Positions 44,123 to 53,394 of a stretch of DNA of 64,000 bases are shown piece after piece. Origin of the DNA: Streptomyces physcomitrii (lineage in GTDB: Bacteria; Actinomycetota; Actinomycetes; Streptomycetales; Streptomycetaceae); contig NZ_JAAWWP010000008.1 of NCBI RefSeq assembly GCF_012273655.1, positions 1 through 64,000 of the forward strand. Reading direction: 5' to 3'. Below the pieces are notes generated by a model. That model saw nothing but the letters and a program-made list of their open reading frames with translations. It had not been told where the DNA came from and made no database searches. A program made the translations under genes and the position numbers. The first letter of the stretch is position 1. Each line of letters opens with the position of its first letter.

Positions 44123-45496
44123 TTATGCCTGCGGTGGCTGCGCCTGCGGCTGCGGCTGCGGCTGCGGCTGCGGCGGGGAGTACGGGGGCTGGGGGGCGGC
44201 CTGCCGGGGGTCGGGGTGGTGCTGGGGGTCGAGGTGGTGGGGATCGGGGTGCTGGGTGCCGAAGGTCATCGTGTGGTCGGTACCGGGCGGGGGCTGGTGG
44301 GGTGGCTGGTGCTGGGGGTACGGCTGGGATGACTGCGGCTGCGGGGGCTGGTGAGGCTGCGGGGTCTGCTGGTGTTGCGGGAACTGCTGGGGGTTTCCGT
44401 ACGGCTGGGGCTGTCCCTGGTGCTGGGGGTATCCGTACGGCTGAGGTGGCTGGGCTTGCGGCTGGGGCGGCTGGGGCTGGTAGTGCGCGGGGGTCACCGG
44501 TATGCCCAGGGCCATCGTCTGCTGGGGTTCCGGGGTGGGCTGAGTTCCGGGGGCGGGCTGGGCGGCGGGCTGCGGACCGCCGTAGGAGGCGGGCTGGTCC
44601 GCGGGGTACGAAGCGTAGGGGCCCGTCGGCTGCGGGGCGTACGGGCCCGCGGGGTTCTGCGGGGATGCCGGGGGTTGCGGCTGGGCGTAGGCCCCGAAAT
44701 GGGCTGGGGCTTGGGCCTGCTGGGCGTACGCGGTCGTGGGGTGCGGCTGGGCGTGGGGGCCGCCGGGAGCCGGCTGCGGGGGCTGGCCGTAGGGCCCCGG
44801 CGGGGGCTGCTGGGCGAAGGGGTTGCCGGTGGGCTGCGGGGCGGCGGCGAAGGGGTTGCCGCCCGCCGGATCGGCAGCGCCCGCGAACGGGTTGCCGTGG
44901 CCGGGCAGTTGACCCCCGGGCGGCAGATACCGCAGACGGCCGGACTCGTCGGTGACCGCGGTGAAGCCCGCGTCCCGCAGCCGCGCCGCGAACTTCGCGT
45001 TGCGTTTGCGGTTCACGAAGAAGCCGATGCCGAGGAGGGCCATCAGCAGGACCCACATGCCCACCACGAAGGGCGCCACGTCCCCGCCCGCCTGCACGGC
45101 GCCGATGACGCATCCGCCGGTCACGCCCAGCGCGGCGAACATCATCCGCTTCTCGGCGCTCTTGCCGGTCAGGTCGAAATTGAGGCGGGCCTTGAGCAGT
45201 TCCAGCGCCGCGGGCTCGGAGGGCGGCAGCGCGCCGTCGTTGCCCGCCTGCGGATACTGCGCCCAGGAGCGGCCCGCACGCTCCCTGCCCTGAGGCGTCA
45301 TATCCGGCACGATCAGCATCTTGAGCGAGGTGTCCCGGCCGCCTCCGGTCCGTACATCCGCGTACTGGTAGCCGAACTGCTCGGCCAGAAAGGCGAGTCG
45401 GGCGAGCTTCTTCACGGAGGCCATCGCGCTGGTCAGCTCGACGGGCTCGCCGCTCGCCATCAGCGCGAACATCGTGCGTATCTGGCGTTTGCTCAC
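44123..45496 (-). CDS. Conserved membrane protein with Pro/Gln-rich tail
   Basis: A 457-residue protein known to me only as a conserved streptomycete membrane protein. Residues 1-120 are soluble and basic (KRQIRTMFALMASGEPVEL, then QFGYQYADVRTGGGRDTSLK). Two membrane segments near 125-170 follow (MMFAALGVTGGCVIGAVQ and FVVGMWVLLMALLGIGFFV). The remainder is low-complexity Pro/Gln/Tyr/Gly, ending in PQPQPQPQPQAQPP, encoded by (ggctgc)n-type repeats. The GTG at 45496 with GGGAG eight bases upstream is preferred; a GTG at 45520 would add eight residues. The function is unknown. Confidence 0.8.
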   Translation of the reverse strand: MSKRQIRTMFALMASGEPVELTSAMASVKKLARLAFLAEQFGYQYADVRTGGGRDTSLKMLIVPDMTPQGRERAGRSWAQYPQAGNDGALPPSEPAALELLKARLNFDLTGKSAEKRMMFAALGVTGGCVIGAVQAGGDVAPFVVGMWVLLMALLGIGFFVNRKRNAKFAARLRDAGFTAVTDESGRLRYLPPGGQLPGHGNPFAGAADPAGGNPFAAAPQPTGNPFAQQPPPGPYGQPPQPAPGGPHAQPHPTTAYAQQAQAPAHFGAYAQPQPPASPQNPAGPYAPQPTGPYASYPADQPASYGGPQPAAQPAPGTQPTPEPQQTMALGIPVTPAHYQPQPPQPQAQPPQPYGYPQHQGQPQPYGNPQQFPQHQQTPQPHQPPQPQSSQPYPQHQPPHQPPPGTDHTMTFGTQHPDPHHLDPQHHPDPRQAAPQPPYSPPQPQPQPQPQAQPPQA

Positions 45497-45895
45497 GTCG
45501 CTGTCTCCCACCGGCTGCACGCCGTCGCTCGCTGCTCACTCGTTTCCCGCAGCACTCAGCAAACGCCCCGTCGCGGGAGATCGTCAACCGCCTCCTGCCC
45601 GGTCGAGGACACCCGGGCCAAGCCGGTTGTCCGCCAACGGCGTTGTGTCCGTGCAGGTGATCGTCCCGCGCCTGGGCACAGGGCGACGGAACAGCCGGAG
45701 GAGGAATCCGCCGGCTGAGCGCGATCGCCGGACAATCTCCGGACAACGGGGAGGCCTACGGCTCGGGGCGTACGGAGGAAACGAGTGGGCCGGGGGCGCG
45801 GGAGGAGGCAGTCCGGCCGGGCGCAGGGGCAGTCGGGCGGAGAGGGAGCGAGCGGGCGCGGCGGAGAGAGGCGGCCCCGGCGGCTGAAGAGCGGG
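45497..45895. other. Gene-free interval between the membrane protein and holA
   Basis: About 400 bp with no gene I can support. A short inverted repeat (gccgg ... ccggc near 45695-45720) and purine-rich tracts (ggaggagg, ggaggcag) are present. It presumably holds the promoter of the membrane protein and the end of holA. Confidence 0.5.
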
Positions 45896-46882
45896 TCAGG
45901 GGCGGCGGCTTCTGGCCGCGCGGGCGATGGTGACGACCGCCTTCTCCAGGGCGTACCCGGGGTCGTCTCCGCCGCCCTTCACCCCCGCGTCGGCCTCGGC
46001 CACCGCGCGGAGCGCCACCGAGACACCCTCGGGGGTCCAGCCGCGCATCTGCTGCCGGACCCGGTCGATCTTCCAGGGCGGCATGCCCAGTTCACGGGCG
46101 AGGTCGGCGGGGCGGCCGCCGCGGGCGGAGGACAGCTTGCCGATGGCGCGGACGCCCTGGGCCAGCGCGCTGGTGAGCAGGACCGGGGCCACCCCCGTGG
46201 ACAGGGACCAGCGCAGCGCCTCCAGCGCCTCGGCCGCCCTGCCCTCCACGGCACGGTCCGCCACCGTGAAACTGGAGGCCTCGGCCCGCCCGGTGTAGTA
46301 CCGCCCGACCACCGCCTCGTCGATGGTGCCCTCGACATCGGCCACCAACTGGGCCACCGCTGAGGCGAGTTCACGCAGATCACTGCCGATGGAGTCCACC
46401 AGGGCCTGACACGCCTCCGGCGCCGCGGAACGCCCCTGCGCCCGGAACTCACCCCGTACGAAGGCGAGCCGGTCCGCGGGCTTGGTCATCTTCGGGCAGG
46501 CCACCTCGCGCGCCGCCGCCTTGCGCGCGGCGTCGAGCAGGGCCTTGCCTTTGGCGCCCCCCGCGTGCAGCAGCACCAGGGTGATCTCCTCGACCGGTGC
46601 CCCGAGGTAGGCCTTGACGTCCTTCACGGTGTCGGCGGCGAGGTCCTGTGCGTTCCGCACCACCACGACCTTGCGCTCGGCGAAGAGGGAAGGACTGGTC
46701 AGCTCGGCGAGGGTGCCGGGCTGCAGACGGTCCGGGGTGAGGTCCCGTACGTCGGTGTCGGCGTCCACAGCGCGGGCGGCAGCCACCACCTGCTGCACGG
46801 CACGGTCGAGCAGCAGCTCCTCCTGTCCCACGGCGAGCGTGAGAGGGGCGAGCGGATCGTCGTTCTCGTTCTTCCTGGCCAT
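45896..46882 (-). CDS. holA: DNA polymerase III delta subunit
   Basis: The clamp-loader delta subunit, which opens the beta clamp. In 328 residues it has the AAA+-like N-terminal domain without a Walker A (GQEELLLDRAVQQVVAAARA), the VVVVRNAQDL and LVLLHAGGAKGKALLDA strands and the C-terminal collar region (LGMPPWKIDRVRQQMRGW). The ATG at 46882 begins MARKNENDD. A GGTGGC microsatellite lies 52 bp upstream. Confidence 0.94.
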   Translation of the reverse strand: MARKNENDDPLAPLTLAVGQEELLLDRAVQQVVAAARAVDADTDVRDLTPDRLQPGTLAELTSPSLFAERKVVVVRNAQDLAADTVKDVKAYLGAPVEEITLVLLHAGGAKGKALLDAARKAAAREVACPKMTKPADRLAFVRGEFRAQGRSAAPEACQALVDSIGSDLRELASAVAQLVADVEGTIDEAVVGRYYTGRAEASSFTVADRAVEGRAAEALEALRWSLSTGVAPVLLTSALAQGVRAIGKLSSARGGRPADLARELGMPPWKIDRVRQQMRGWTPEGVSVALRAVAEADAGVKGGGDDPGYALEKAVVTIARAARSRRP

Positions 46883-46933
46883 CGCGCCAAGCATCCCACG
46901 CCCCACTGACAGCCGGGCCGGGCCGGGTGCCGG

Positions 46934-46980
46934 GGTGGCGGTGGCGGTGGCGGTGGCGGTGGCGGTGGCGGTGGCGGTGG
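46934..46980. repeat. GGTGGC hexanucleotide microsatellite
   Basis: Seven perfect GGTGGC units plus an eighth ending in g sit between the holA start and the stop of the small gene at 46986. Length variation would change the holA upstream spacing. Confidence 0.9.
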
Positions 46981-46985
46981 GCAGC

Positions 46986-47231
46986 CTAGGGATCCTCGCG
47001 CCAGCCTTCCCACTCGGCGGCGAAACGGTCCAGTTCCGCAGCGTCGAGGCGCCGGTCCGGATCCTCGACGGGGACCAGCCACTGGGCGTCCTCGGCGTCG
47101 TCCTCCCCGGCGAGCGCGTCCCGCACCGGACGCGGCTGCTCGGTGACCCCGAACCTGGCCATCAGCTCGACGGCGACCTCGTCCGCCGCATCCCGGTCGG
47201 GCAGTACCAGCACATGTCTCACATCGCTCAC
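46986..47231 (-). CDS. Small conserved protein between holA and comEC
   Basis: An 81-residue acidic protein (MSDVRHVLVLPDRDAADEVA, ending FAAEWEGWREDP). I recognise it only as a small ORF regularly present between comEC and holA in streptomycetes. Strong Asp/Glu content and one hydrophobic strand suggest a small cytoplasmic alpha/beta protein. The GTG at 47231 has only a distant GAGGA. The function is unknown. Confidence 0.7.
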   Translation of the reverse strand: MSDVRHVLVLPDRDAADEVAVELMARFGVTEQPRPVRDALAGEDDAEDAQWLVPVEDPDRRLDAAELDRFAAEWEGWREDP

Positions 47232-47350
47232 CCGGTCATGATCCTCGATCCGGGGGCCGGGGCTCCACCTTCTTGCTTGGTGGGTGTGCTTACCCGGAGG
47301 GCAGGGGGCTCGGCTTGGGGAGTCACCCCTCGCCTGCCAGGCTGCCGCGG

Positions 47351-50290
47351 CTACCGCGCCTCGGTGGCCGCCCTGAGGCCCTCGCCTCCCGTTCCCATCA
47401 CCGCCAGGGCGCCGTCCTGGTCCGTGCGCAGCACCTGCGTGCCCAGGGACCGCAGTGCCATCACCGTGTGCGGGGACGGATGCCCGTACGGATTGCCCTC
47501 GCCCGCGGAGATCAGGGCGAGCCGCGGGCGGGCTCTGCGCAGCAGTTCGGGGTCCTGGAAGGCGGAACCGTGGTGGGCGACCTTCAGTACGTCCACCGCG
47601 GTGACCAGGCCCCCGGCAGGGCTCGCCAACAAGGCCTGCTGTGCGGGCGGTTCGAGGTCGCCGAGCAGGAGCAGCCGGAGGCCCCGAGATCTGACGAGCA
47701 GGGTGACGCTGGCGTCGTTGGCCCCCTCCTGGGCCGGTGCGGGAGGCGGCCAGAGCACCTGCCAGTCGAGGTCACCGGTGCGCCGGCGCTCCCCGGCCAG
47801 GGCCTGCCCTACGGGAACGCCGTGCTCCTTCGCCGTCCGGTGCACGAACTCCGCCTGCTCGTAAGGGTCCTGCAGCCCCGTCGTCTCGATCGCGCCGACC
47901 GCACGTCCCCGTAGGACTCCCGGCAGGCCCGCCACGTGGTCGGCGTGGAAGTGGGTCAGGAGCACCAGCCGGATGCTCCGGATACCGAGGAGGCGCAGGC
48001 AGCGGTCGGCCAGGGCGGGATCGGGGCCGGTGTCGATCACCACCGCGGAGCCGTCGCCTACGGCCAGCACTCCGGCGTCTCCCTGGCCGACGTCGCACAT
48101 CACGAACCGCCACCCCGGCGGCGGCCAGCCGGTGAACACCCGGGTCAGTGATGGTGGTTGGAGCACGGCGAGTATCAGCCCGAGGACGCAGGCGACGCAG
48201 GCCCAGGGGTGCCGGACGAGTCTGCGTCCGGCGACCGCGAGGCACACGGTGAGCAGGGCGAGCAGGAGTCCGCCGCGCCAGCCGCCCGGCCAGTCGACGC
48301 CGTTGCCGGGCAGTCCCGCACCCGTGCGTGCCACACGCACGATCCAGCCGACCGGCCAGCTCGCGCACCAGGCCAGCCCTTTGGCAAGGGGCATCGCGAA
48401 GGGTGCCGTGAGGAGCACCCCGAAGCCGAGCACCGTGGCCGGGGCCACCGCGAGTTCCGCGAGCAGATTGCAGGGTACGGCGACCAGGCTCACCCGGGCG
48501 GCCATGAGCACCACGACCGGGGCGCAGACCGCCTGTGCGGCGAGTGCGGCGGCCAGCGCCTCGGCACCCCGCGGGGGCATCCCGCGCCGCTGGAGCGCGG
48601 TGCTCCACCGGGGCGCGAGGACGAGGAGTGCCCCGGTGGCGAGTACGGAGAGCACAAAGCCGTAGCTGCGCGCCAGCCAGGGGTCGTACAGGACGAGCAG
48701 TACGACGGCCGCGGCCAGCGCCGGGAGCAGTGATCTGCGGCGTCCGGTGGCGAGGGCCACCAGGGCGAGGCTGCCGCAGGTCGCCGCGCGCAGCACGCTC
48801 GGCTCGGGTCGGCAGACCAGGACGAAGGCGAGGGTCAGCGTCCCGCCGAGCAGTGCGGTCGCCCGCAGGCCGATGCCGAACCGTGGGGCGAGACCCCGGC
48901 GTTCGGCGCGGTGCGCGCTGCCCGGCGGGCCGATCAGCAGAGCGAGCAGAATGGTGAAGTTCGCTCCGCTCACCGCGAGAACGTGGGTGAGGTCGGTGGC
49001 CTGGAAGGCGTCGTACAGCTCCGGTGTCATGCGGGAGGTGTCGCCGACCACGAGTCCCGGCAGCACCGCGCGCGCCTCGGGCGACAGCGAGTCGGTGGCC
49101 TCCCGCAGCCCCGCGCGCATCCGTCCGGCGAACCGTTGCGCCGCGGTCGGCCCCCGGACCACGGTCGGCTGTTCCCCGCGGGTGACCCGGGCGACCGCCG
49201 CGATCCGGTCGCCGTCGCGGTAGGGCGGGGCCAGTCGTACCGGGACCCTGATCACGGTGGACGGGAGCAGCCTCAGCCACGGCGAGGGGGACTCCGCTGC
49301 GGCTGGCGCGGCGCCCTGCGCGCTGGTCCGGGGACCGTACGGCGGCCCGGTGCTCTCCACCGCCCCCATCCGATGCCGCTCCCCGGGGTCCGGTGCGTCC
49401 TCGGCCAGGAGGAGCACCGGAGCACGGGTGCGGGTGACCGCGCCGTCGGCGGTGGTGAGGCGGAGCGCCTGGGCCTCCAGTACGACGGAGGTGGGGAGTT
49501 GGCGTTCGCCGGTGACGCGGGGGCGGGTGCGGCGGGGGTCGGTGAGGACCTTCAGCTCGACCGTGGCGTGGGCGGACCGGCGGGCGAGGTCGGGGACCGG
49601 CCCGCGGTGCACATCCGCCGCGTGCAGCGCAGCCGAAGCCGCCGAGGCCGTGACGCACAGCAGGACGGCGCCCGCGGTGTAGCGGCCCCAGATCCTCGGC
49701 GCCCGGGCCCTCCCCCCTGCTCCGTCGCCTGTCCTTGCCCTCTCCCCTGGGCCTGACTGGCCCTTCCGTCCGGGGCCTTCCGGGGCCTCCCGAGCCTCCG
49801 AGGTCTCCAGCGACTCCGGCGGCTCCGCTGGCCCCGCCGACTCCGGCGACTCCGGCGACTCCGGCGACTCCGGCGACTCCGGCGAGCGGGGCCTGCACTT
49901 CGCGTAGACCAGGAGCAAGGCGGCGAGTACCGCTCCGGTGACGGTGATCGTCATCGCGGTAGGCCAGGACGCACCGGTCACGTACGCCGCGGTTGCCCAG
50001 ACGGCCAGGGCGGGCGGCAGCAACCGGAGGTCGATGGGGCCCTCTTGGCGGGGATCGGATGCCCCGAGTCGGCTCGGGGCTCGCCGGTGGATGCCTGGGC
50101 GCTGACTGTTCTCCGCAGGCCGTTCGGTCGCCGACCGCGGACCGCGCTCCTCCAATTCTCGGGCAGGGTCGATGAGTTGGACGGCCTCCTCACCGGGAGC
50201 AGACAGGTGTGGGCGGATGCTGATGTCCGGCGACGGTCCCGGCGGTCCCCCGCTGTCGCTTCCCGCGGCCGCACGCCTTGTGGTGGTCAT
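47351..50290 (-). CDS. comEC: ComEC/Rec2-family DNA-uptake channel protein
   Basis: A 979-residue polytopic protein. The N-terminal ~220 residues are largely cytoplasmic and low-complexity, including an SPESPESPES repeat, followed by a membrane segment and an OB-like DUF4131 region. The Competence domain (10+ membrane spans, LTHVLAVSGANFTILLALL as its start) follows, then a C-terminal metallo-beta-lactamase domain (FVMCDVGQGDAGVLAVGDG, LLTHFHADHVAGLPG, VAHHGSAFQDPELL). The family transports ssDNA in competent bacteria; its use in Streptomyces is unproven. The ATG at 50290 overlaps the comEA stop by ATGA. Confidence 0.9.
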   Translation of the reverse strand: MTTTRRAAAGSDSGGPPGPSPDISIRPHLSAPGEEAVQLIDPARELEERGPRSATERPAENSQRPGIHRRAPSRLGASDPRQEGPIDLRLLPPALAVWATAAYVTGASWPTAMTITVTGAVLAALLLVYAKCRPRSPESPESPESPESPESAGPAEPPESLETSEAREAPEGPGRKGQSGPGERARTGDGAGGRARAPRIWGRYTAGAVLLCVTASAASAALHAADVHRGPVPDLARRSAHATVELKVLTDPRRTRPRVTGERQLPTSVVLEAQALRLTTADGAVTRTRAPVLLLAEDAPDPGERHRMGAVESTGPPYGPRTSAQGAAPAAAESPSPWLRLLPSTVIRVPVRLAPPYRDGDRIAAVARVTRGEQPTVVRGPTAAQRFAGRMRAGLREATDSLSPEARAVLPGLVVGDTSRMTPELYDAFQATDLTHVLAVSGANFTILLALLIGPPGSAHRAERRGLAPRFGIGLRATALLGGTLTLAFVLVCRPEPSVLRAATCGSLALVALATGRRRSLLPALAAAVVLLVLYDPWLARSYGFVLSVLATGALLVLAPRWSTALQRRGMPPRGAEALAAALAAQAVCAPVVVLMAARVSLVAVPCNLLAELAVAPATVLGFGVLLTAPFAMPLAKGLAWCASWPVGWIVRVARTGAGLPGNGVDWPGGWRGGLLLALLTVCLAVAGRRLVRHPWACVACVLGLILAVLQPPSLTRVFTGWPPPGWRFVMCDVGQGDAGVLAVGDGSAVVIDTGPDPALADRCLRLLGIRSIRLVLLTHFHADHVAGLPGVLRGRAVGAIETTGLQDPYEQAEFVHRTAKEHGVPVGQALAGERRRTGDLDWQVLWPPPAPAQEGANDASVTLLVRSRGLRLLLLGDLEPPAQQALLASPAGGLVTAVDVLKVAHHGSAFQDPELLRRARPRLALISAGEGNPYGHPSPHTVMALRSLGTQVLRTDQDGALAVMGTGGEGLRAATEAR
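49839..49883. repeat. 9-bp tandem repeat coding SPE in ComEC
   Basis: Five perfect gactccggc units (forward strand) encode consecutive Ser-Pro-Glu units in the N-terminal region of ComEC. Each is exactly three codons, so slippage keeps the frame. Confidence 0.85.
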
Positions 50291-52368
50291 GGCTGGACCA
50301 GGTCGCGGAGGTCGGCGAAGCGGCCATCGCCGATGCCCTTCACCTGACGGAGTTCGTCGACGGACCGGAAGCCGCCGTGCTGGGTGCGGTAGTCGATGAT
50401 GTGCTGGGCCAGGACGGGGCCGACACCCGGGAGGGCGTCCAGTTGCTCCACGGTGGCCATGTTGAGCGGCACCGGCGTACCCGCCGCCGCTCCGGACTGT
50501 CCGGCGCCGGACGGTGCCGCCCCGACTGCACCGCCGCTCGGGGTACCGGCACCGGTCCCGTTGGTCCCGCCGTTCCCGAGGGCGCCCTCCGACGAGGCCT
50601 CGCCGACGAGTAGTTGCTCCCCGTCCATCAGCACCCGGGCCTTGTTGAGCCGCGTGATGTCCGTTCCCGGGCGGACTCCTCCGGCCCTGCGCAGGGCGTC
50701 GGCCACCCGTGATCCTCTCGGAAGGCGTTGCAGACCGGGTCTCCGTACCTTCCCGCCGACGTCCACATAGATCTCCCCGCCCGTCGCGGGGCTTGCCCCG
50801 GTCGCCGGTGCGGTTCCCGCGGTGCCGGGTTCCGCGCCCCGGGACGGGGACACCGTGCGCACGACGTCGGGTGGCCGTACGGACTGGGTGCGACCGGACC
50901 AGAAATGCTGGAGCGCGAAACCGGCGGCCAGGACCAGCACCGCGGCGAGAGCGATCACGCTGCGGCGTTCCAGGCCGCACCGGGTCTGGAGCCAGAGAGG
51001 CAGTCGCTCGCGCAGTGCCGGAAAGGCCCGCTCGCGCCAGGAGACCGAGGCCGAGGGAACGCCGGGCAGTTCACGGGTGGCGGGGTCGATGTCCTCGGGT
51101 TCGGCGTCCTCGGGTTCGGTGCCCTCGCCGTCCCGGTGCCGGGGCTTTCCGTCCGCCGTACGAGCCGGGCCGGGGGCGATCTCGGCACCAGCGCCGGAGC
51201 CTGGGCCCGGGGTAGCACGACCAGGGGAAGCACCGCCGGGACGGCGACCGGCCTCGGCCTCCACCTCGGCTTCGGCACCCCGACCGAGACGGGGCTCAGA
51301 ACGCGGATCGGGATAGGGATCAGGACGCGGACCGGAAGCGGCAGTCAGGCCCGTACGGAAGGCGATCCGGAGGTCCCGGGCAGACCCGGCAGTGGACGTT
51401 CCACCGGATCTGTCGCCGCCGACGAGTCCAGTCCCGGCACCACGTACCGCACCCCTCCCGGCCCCGGGATCCCGTACAGCCGCACGCCTCGGCGGCACCT
51501 CCACGGGAACCGCCACCGGATCCACGGTCGGAGCCGCGACCGGATCCCCCACCCGGGCCGCCACCGCATCTGCCGCCTGGCTCGCCACCGGATCCGCCGC
51601 CGAGCCCGCCCGCGCGGAAGGCGAACCCGCTCGGCGAGGCCGCATCTTCACTGTCGGCGGGTCTTCCCAAAGGGCGTGCTGCGGCTGCCGACTTGATGGC
51701 TTCCGCTGCTCGCTCCGGGCCCATGACGGTACGGGCCAGTCGAGGATTTCCCGCGTGGACTCCCGACCGGGGGCCAGCGCATCACTCCCGCCGTCGCCGC
51801 CCCGAGTGGCCAGCCCTGTGACACCGCCCTTGGGCTTCTCGAAGAGTGCCTGGGCGCGTTGGTTCACCTGTGGTGTCGGGGATTTGGCCCGGCGGCCGGT
51901 GGGGGCGCGATGGCGTGGTCTGCCGCGTACGTCCCCGGCGGGAGGGCGTCCGGGTCCCGTGCCCGCGGGCGCGGTGGTGCCACGGGGCCGGGCTCCCGGG
52001 CGGTGGGGCCTCCTGGTGACGATCCTGCGCGGGAGGTCGTCGTCCGGGACCGTGGAAGCAGGGCTCGGTGGCGCGGGGGAGGTGGGCGTGGCCGGTGTAC
52101 GGGCGAAGGGAGCCGCGCCGAGGAACCGTGGCGACGGGGCCGCCCGGACAGCGACCGCCCTGCTTCCCGAACCCGTGAACACCGTGTCCGTCGGCCCCCG
52201 CAGCCCTGCCCTTACCTCAGCCTCTGCGCCTGCGCCCGCTCCAGCTCCAGCTCCAGCTCCAGCTCCAGCCGTCGAGCCTGCCCCGGAATCTGTTGCCGTC
52301 GCCTGAGTCGCCCGAGTCGTCTGCCGCGCCCGTGGCGCGGTCGTCGTGGAATGTGTCCGAAGTGCCAT
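50287..52368 (-). CDS. comEA: ComEA-family DNA-binding membrane protein, expanded N-terminus
   Basis: A 693-residue protein. The C-terminal ~200 residues are a classical ComEA: a membrane segment (SVIALAAVLVLAAGFALQHFW), a SLBB-type domain (GGEIYVDVGGKVRRPGL) and the helix-hairpin-helix DNA-binding module (LNMATVEQLDALPGVGPVLAQHI, then FRSVDELRQVKGIGDGRF). The N-terminal ~490 residues are disordered, rich in Ala/Gly/Arg/Pro, far longer than in typical ComEA. They include an (AG)n run encoded by a ctccag microsatellite. I start it at the ATG at 52368 (MALRTHS). It overlaps comEC by four bases. Confidence 0.85.
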   Translation of the reverse strand: MALRTHSTTTAPRARQTTRATQATATDSGAGSTAGAGAGAGAGAGAGAEAEVRAGLRGPTDTVFTGSGSRAVAVRAAPSPRFLGAAPFARTPATPTSPAPPSPASTVPDDDLPRRIVTRRPHRPGARPRGTTAPAGTGPGRPPAGDVRGRPRHRAPTGRRAKSPTPQVNQRAQALFEKPKGGVTGLATRGGDGGSDALAPGRESTREILDWPVPSWARSEQRKPSSRQPQHALWEDPPTVKMRPRRAGSPSARAGSAADPVASQAADAVAARVGDPVAAPTVDPVAVPVEVPPRRAAVRDPGAGRGAVRGAGTGLVGGDRSGGTSTAGSARDLRIAFRTGLTAASGPRPDPYPDPRSEPRLGRGAEAEVEAEAGRRPGGASPGRATPGPGSGAGAEIAPGPARTADGKPRHRDGEGTEPEDAEPEDIDPATRELPGVPSASVSWRERAFPALRERLPLWLQTRCGLERRSVIALAAVLVLAAGFALQHFWSGRTQSVRPPDVVRTVSPSRGAEPGTAGTAPATGASPATGGEIYVDVGGKVRRPGLQRLPRGSRVADALRRAGGVRPGTDITRLNKARVLMDGEQLLVGEASSEGALGNGGTNGTGAGTPSGGAVGAAPSGAGQSGAAAGTPVPLNMATVEQLDALPGVGPVLAQHIIDYRTQHGGFRSVDELRQVKGIGDGRFADLRDLVQP
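52239..52268. repeat. 6-bp microsatellite in comEA
   Basis: Five perfect ctccag units (forward strand) encode the Gly-Ala run near the ComEA N-terminus. Unit changes keep the frame. Confidence 0.85.
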
Positions 52369-52538
52369 GGCGGGGACGTTAAGCGGATCGCCCGGATCGC
52401 GATGATCTTGGTCAAATGCGGTGGACAACCTGCCGGTTGTGGATAACTCGCTCACCCGTCACGGCGAACCGGAACCACCAAGGATGACGTTTCCCCTGAG
52501 CCACCCGCCCGGAAGCGGCCGGCCCACCCCGCCGCGGA

Positions 52539-53276
52539 TCAGTCCCGCGGCCTGCCGTCCCACCGCCAGGCCGTGAGGCGGGCCCGGCCGGGCAGTTCGC
52601 CGCGCCCGGTGGCCCAGAGCAGCGTGGCCCAGGGGTCCGTGCCGCCAGGGGTGTCCGGCCAGAGGCGGTCGAGGACGGCCCGGCAGAGTCCGGCGGGCGG
52701 GGTCCAGTCGAGGGCGAGGCCCTGGGCGAGGTCGTGCAGGTGGACGAGTACCTCCACGAGGCCCATGGCGGCGAAGCCTTCGGGATCCGAGACGCCGTAG
52801 ACGTGGAAGGCGCGCACGGTGGGCGGCTTCGTGCGGACCAGGGCGCTCAGCATCGCGGCGCTCGCCTGGAGCACCTGGAGGAGCCCGGCCGGGCCCGCGG
52901 CGCGGTCGGCGCGGATGAGGTTGGCGGGGCCGCCGGGGCGCTCCTCCTCCCAGCGGAAGGGCACGGGGCCGTTCAACGGGGTGGTGGCGGGGCCGATTTG
53001 GGCCGCGTAGAAGAAGAGGTCGTCGCTGAGGTGCTCGACGGTCTCCCAGCAGGACCAGTCGAGGGTCCCGGCCTTGGCGTCCCAGTCCGGGGAGTCCAGG
53101 GCGGCGCGGAGGGTGGTGACCGCGAGGTCCACGGCGAGGTCGAGGTCGTCGGCGGTGACGGGACGGCGGTCCGGGGCGGTGGCTGCGGCTTCGGCAATGG
53201 CCGTGGCTTCGGCTGTGACTGCGGCCTCGGCTGCGGCTTCGGCCGTGGGCGCGTCGGGCGTACGGGAATCGGGCAT
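52539..53276 (-). CDS. DinB/maleylpyruvate isomerase-type metal-binding protein
   Basis: A 245-residue protein of the mycothiol-dependent/DinB fold. VDLAVTTLRAALDSPDWD and GTLDWSCWETVEHLSDDLFFYAAQI give the first helices with the His-containing motif, and GLVEVLVHLHDLAQGLALDW carries the second His pair. This matches DinB-like or maleylpyruvate isomerase N-terminal domains, often involved in mycothiol-dependent reactions. The ATG at 53276 is chosen; a longer frame to 53375 has an Ala-rich, unrecognised extension. The substrate is unknown. Confidence 0.78.
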   Translation of the reverse strand: MPDSRTPDAPTAEAAAEAAVTAEATAIAEAAATAPDRRPVTADDLDLAVDLAVTTLRAALDSPDWDAKAGTLDWSCWETVEHLSDDLFFYAAQIGPATTPLNGPVPFRWEEERPGGPANLIRADRAAGPAGLLQVLQASAAMLSALVRTKPPTVRAFHVYGVSDPEGFAAMGLVEVLVHLHDLAQGLALDWTPPAGLCRAVLDRLWPDTPGGTDPWATLLWATGRGELPGRARLTAWRWDGRPRD

Positions 53277-53394
53277 CCGCGACGGTAACCCGTGCCCCGG
53301 TGGCGCCGCCTCCGAATTGGCGGCCGCCCATCCGAGCCGGCGTACCGCCCGCCGCGGGCCCATCCACGGGGCCACGGCGGATGCCCGGACGCGT

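Noticed and set aside
50291..50980. Longer start for ComEC
   Set aside because: The extension overlaps comEA in another frame; the ATG at 50290 overlaps the comEA stop by ATGA, as expected for coupled genes.
52420..52446. TGTGGATAA (a perfect E. coli DnaA box) beside comEA
   Set aside because: Only one perfect box plus one weak match within 30 bp; expected by chance and not an array.
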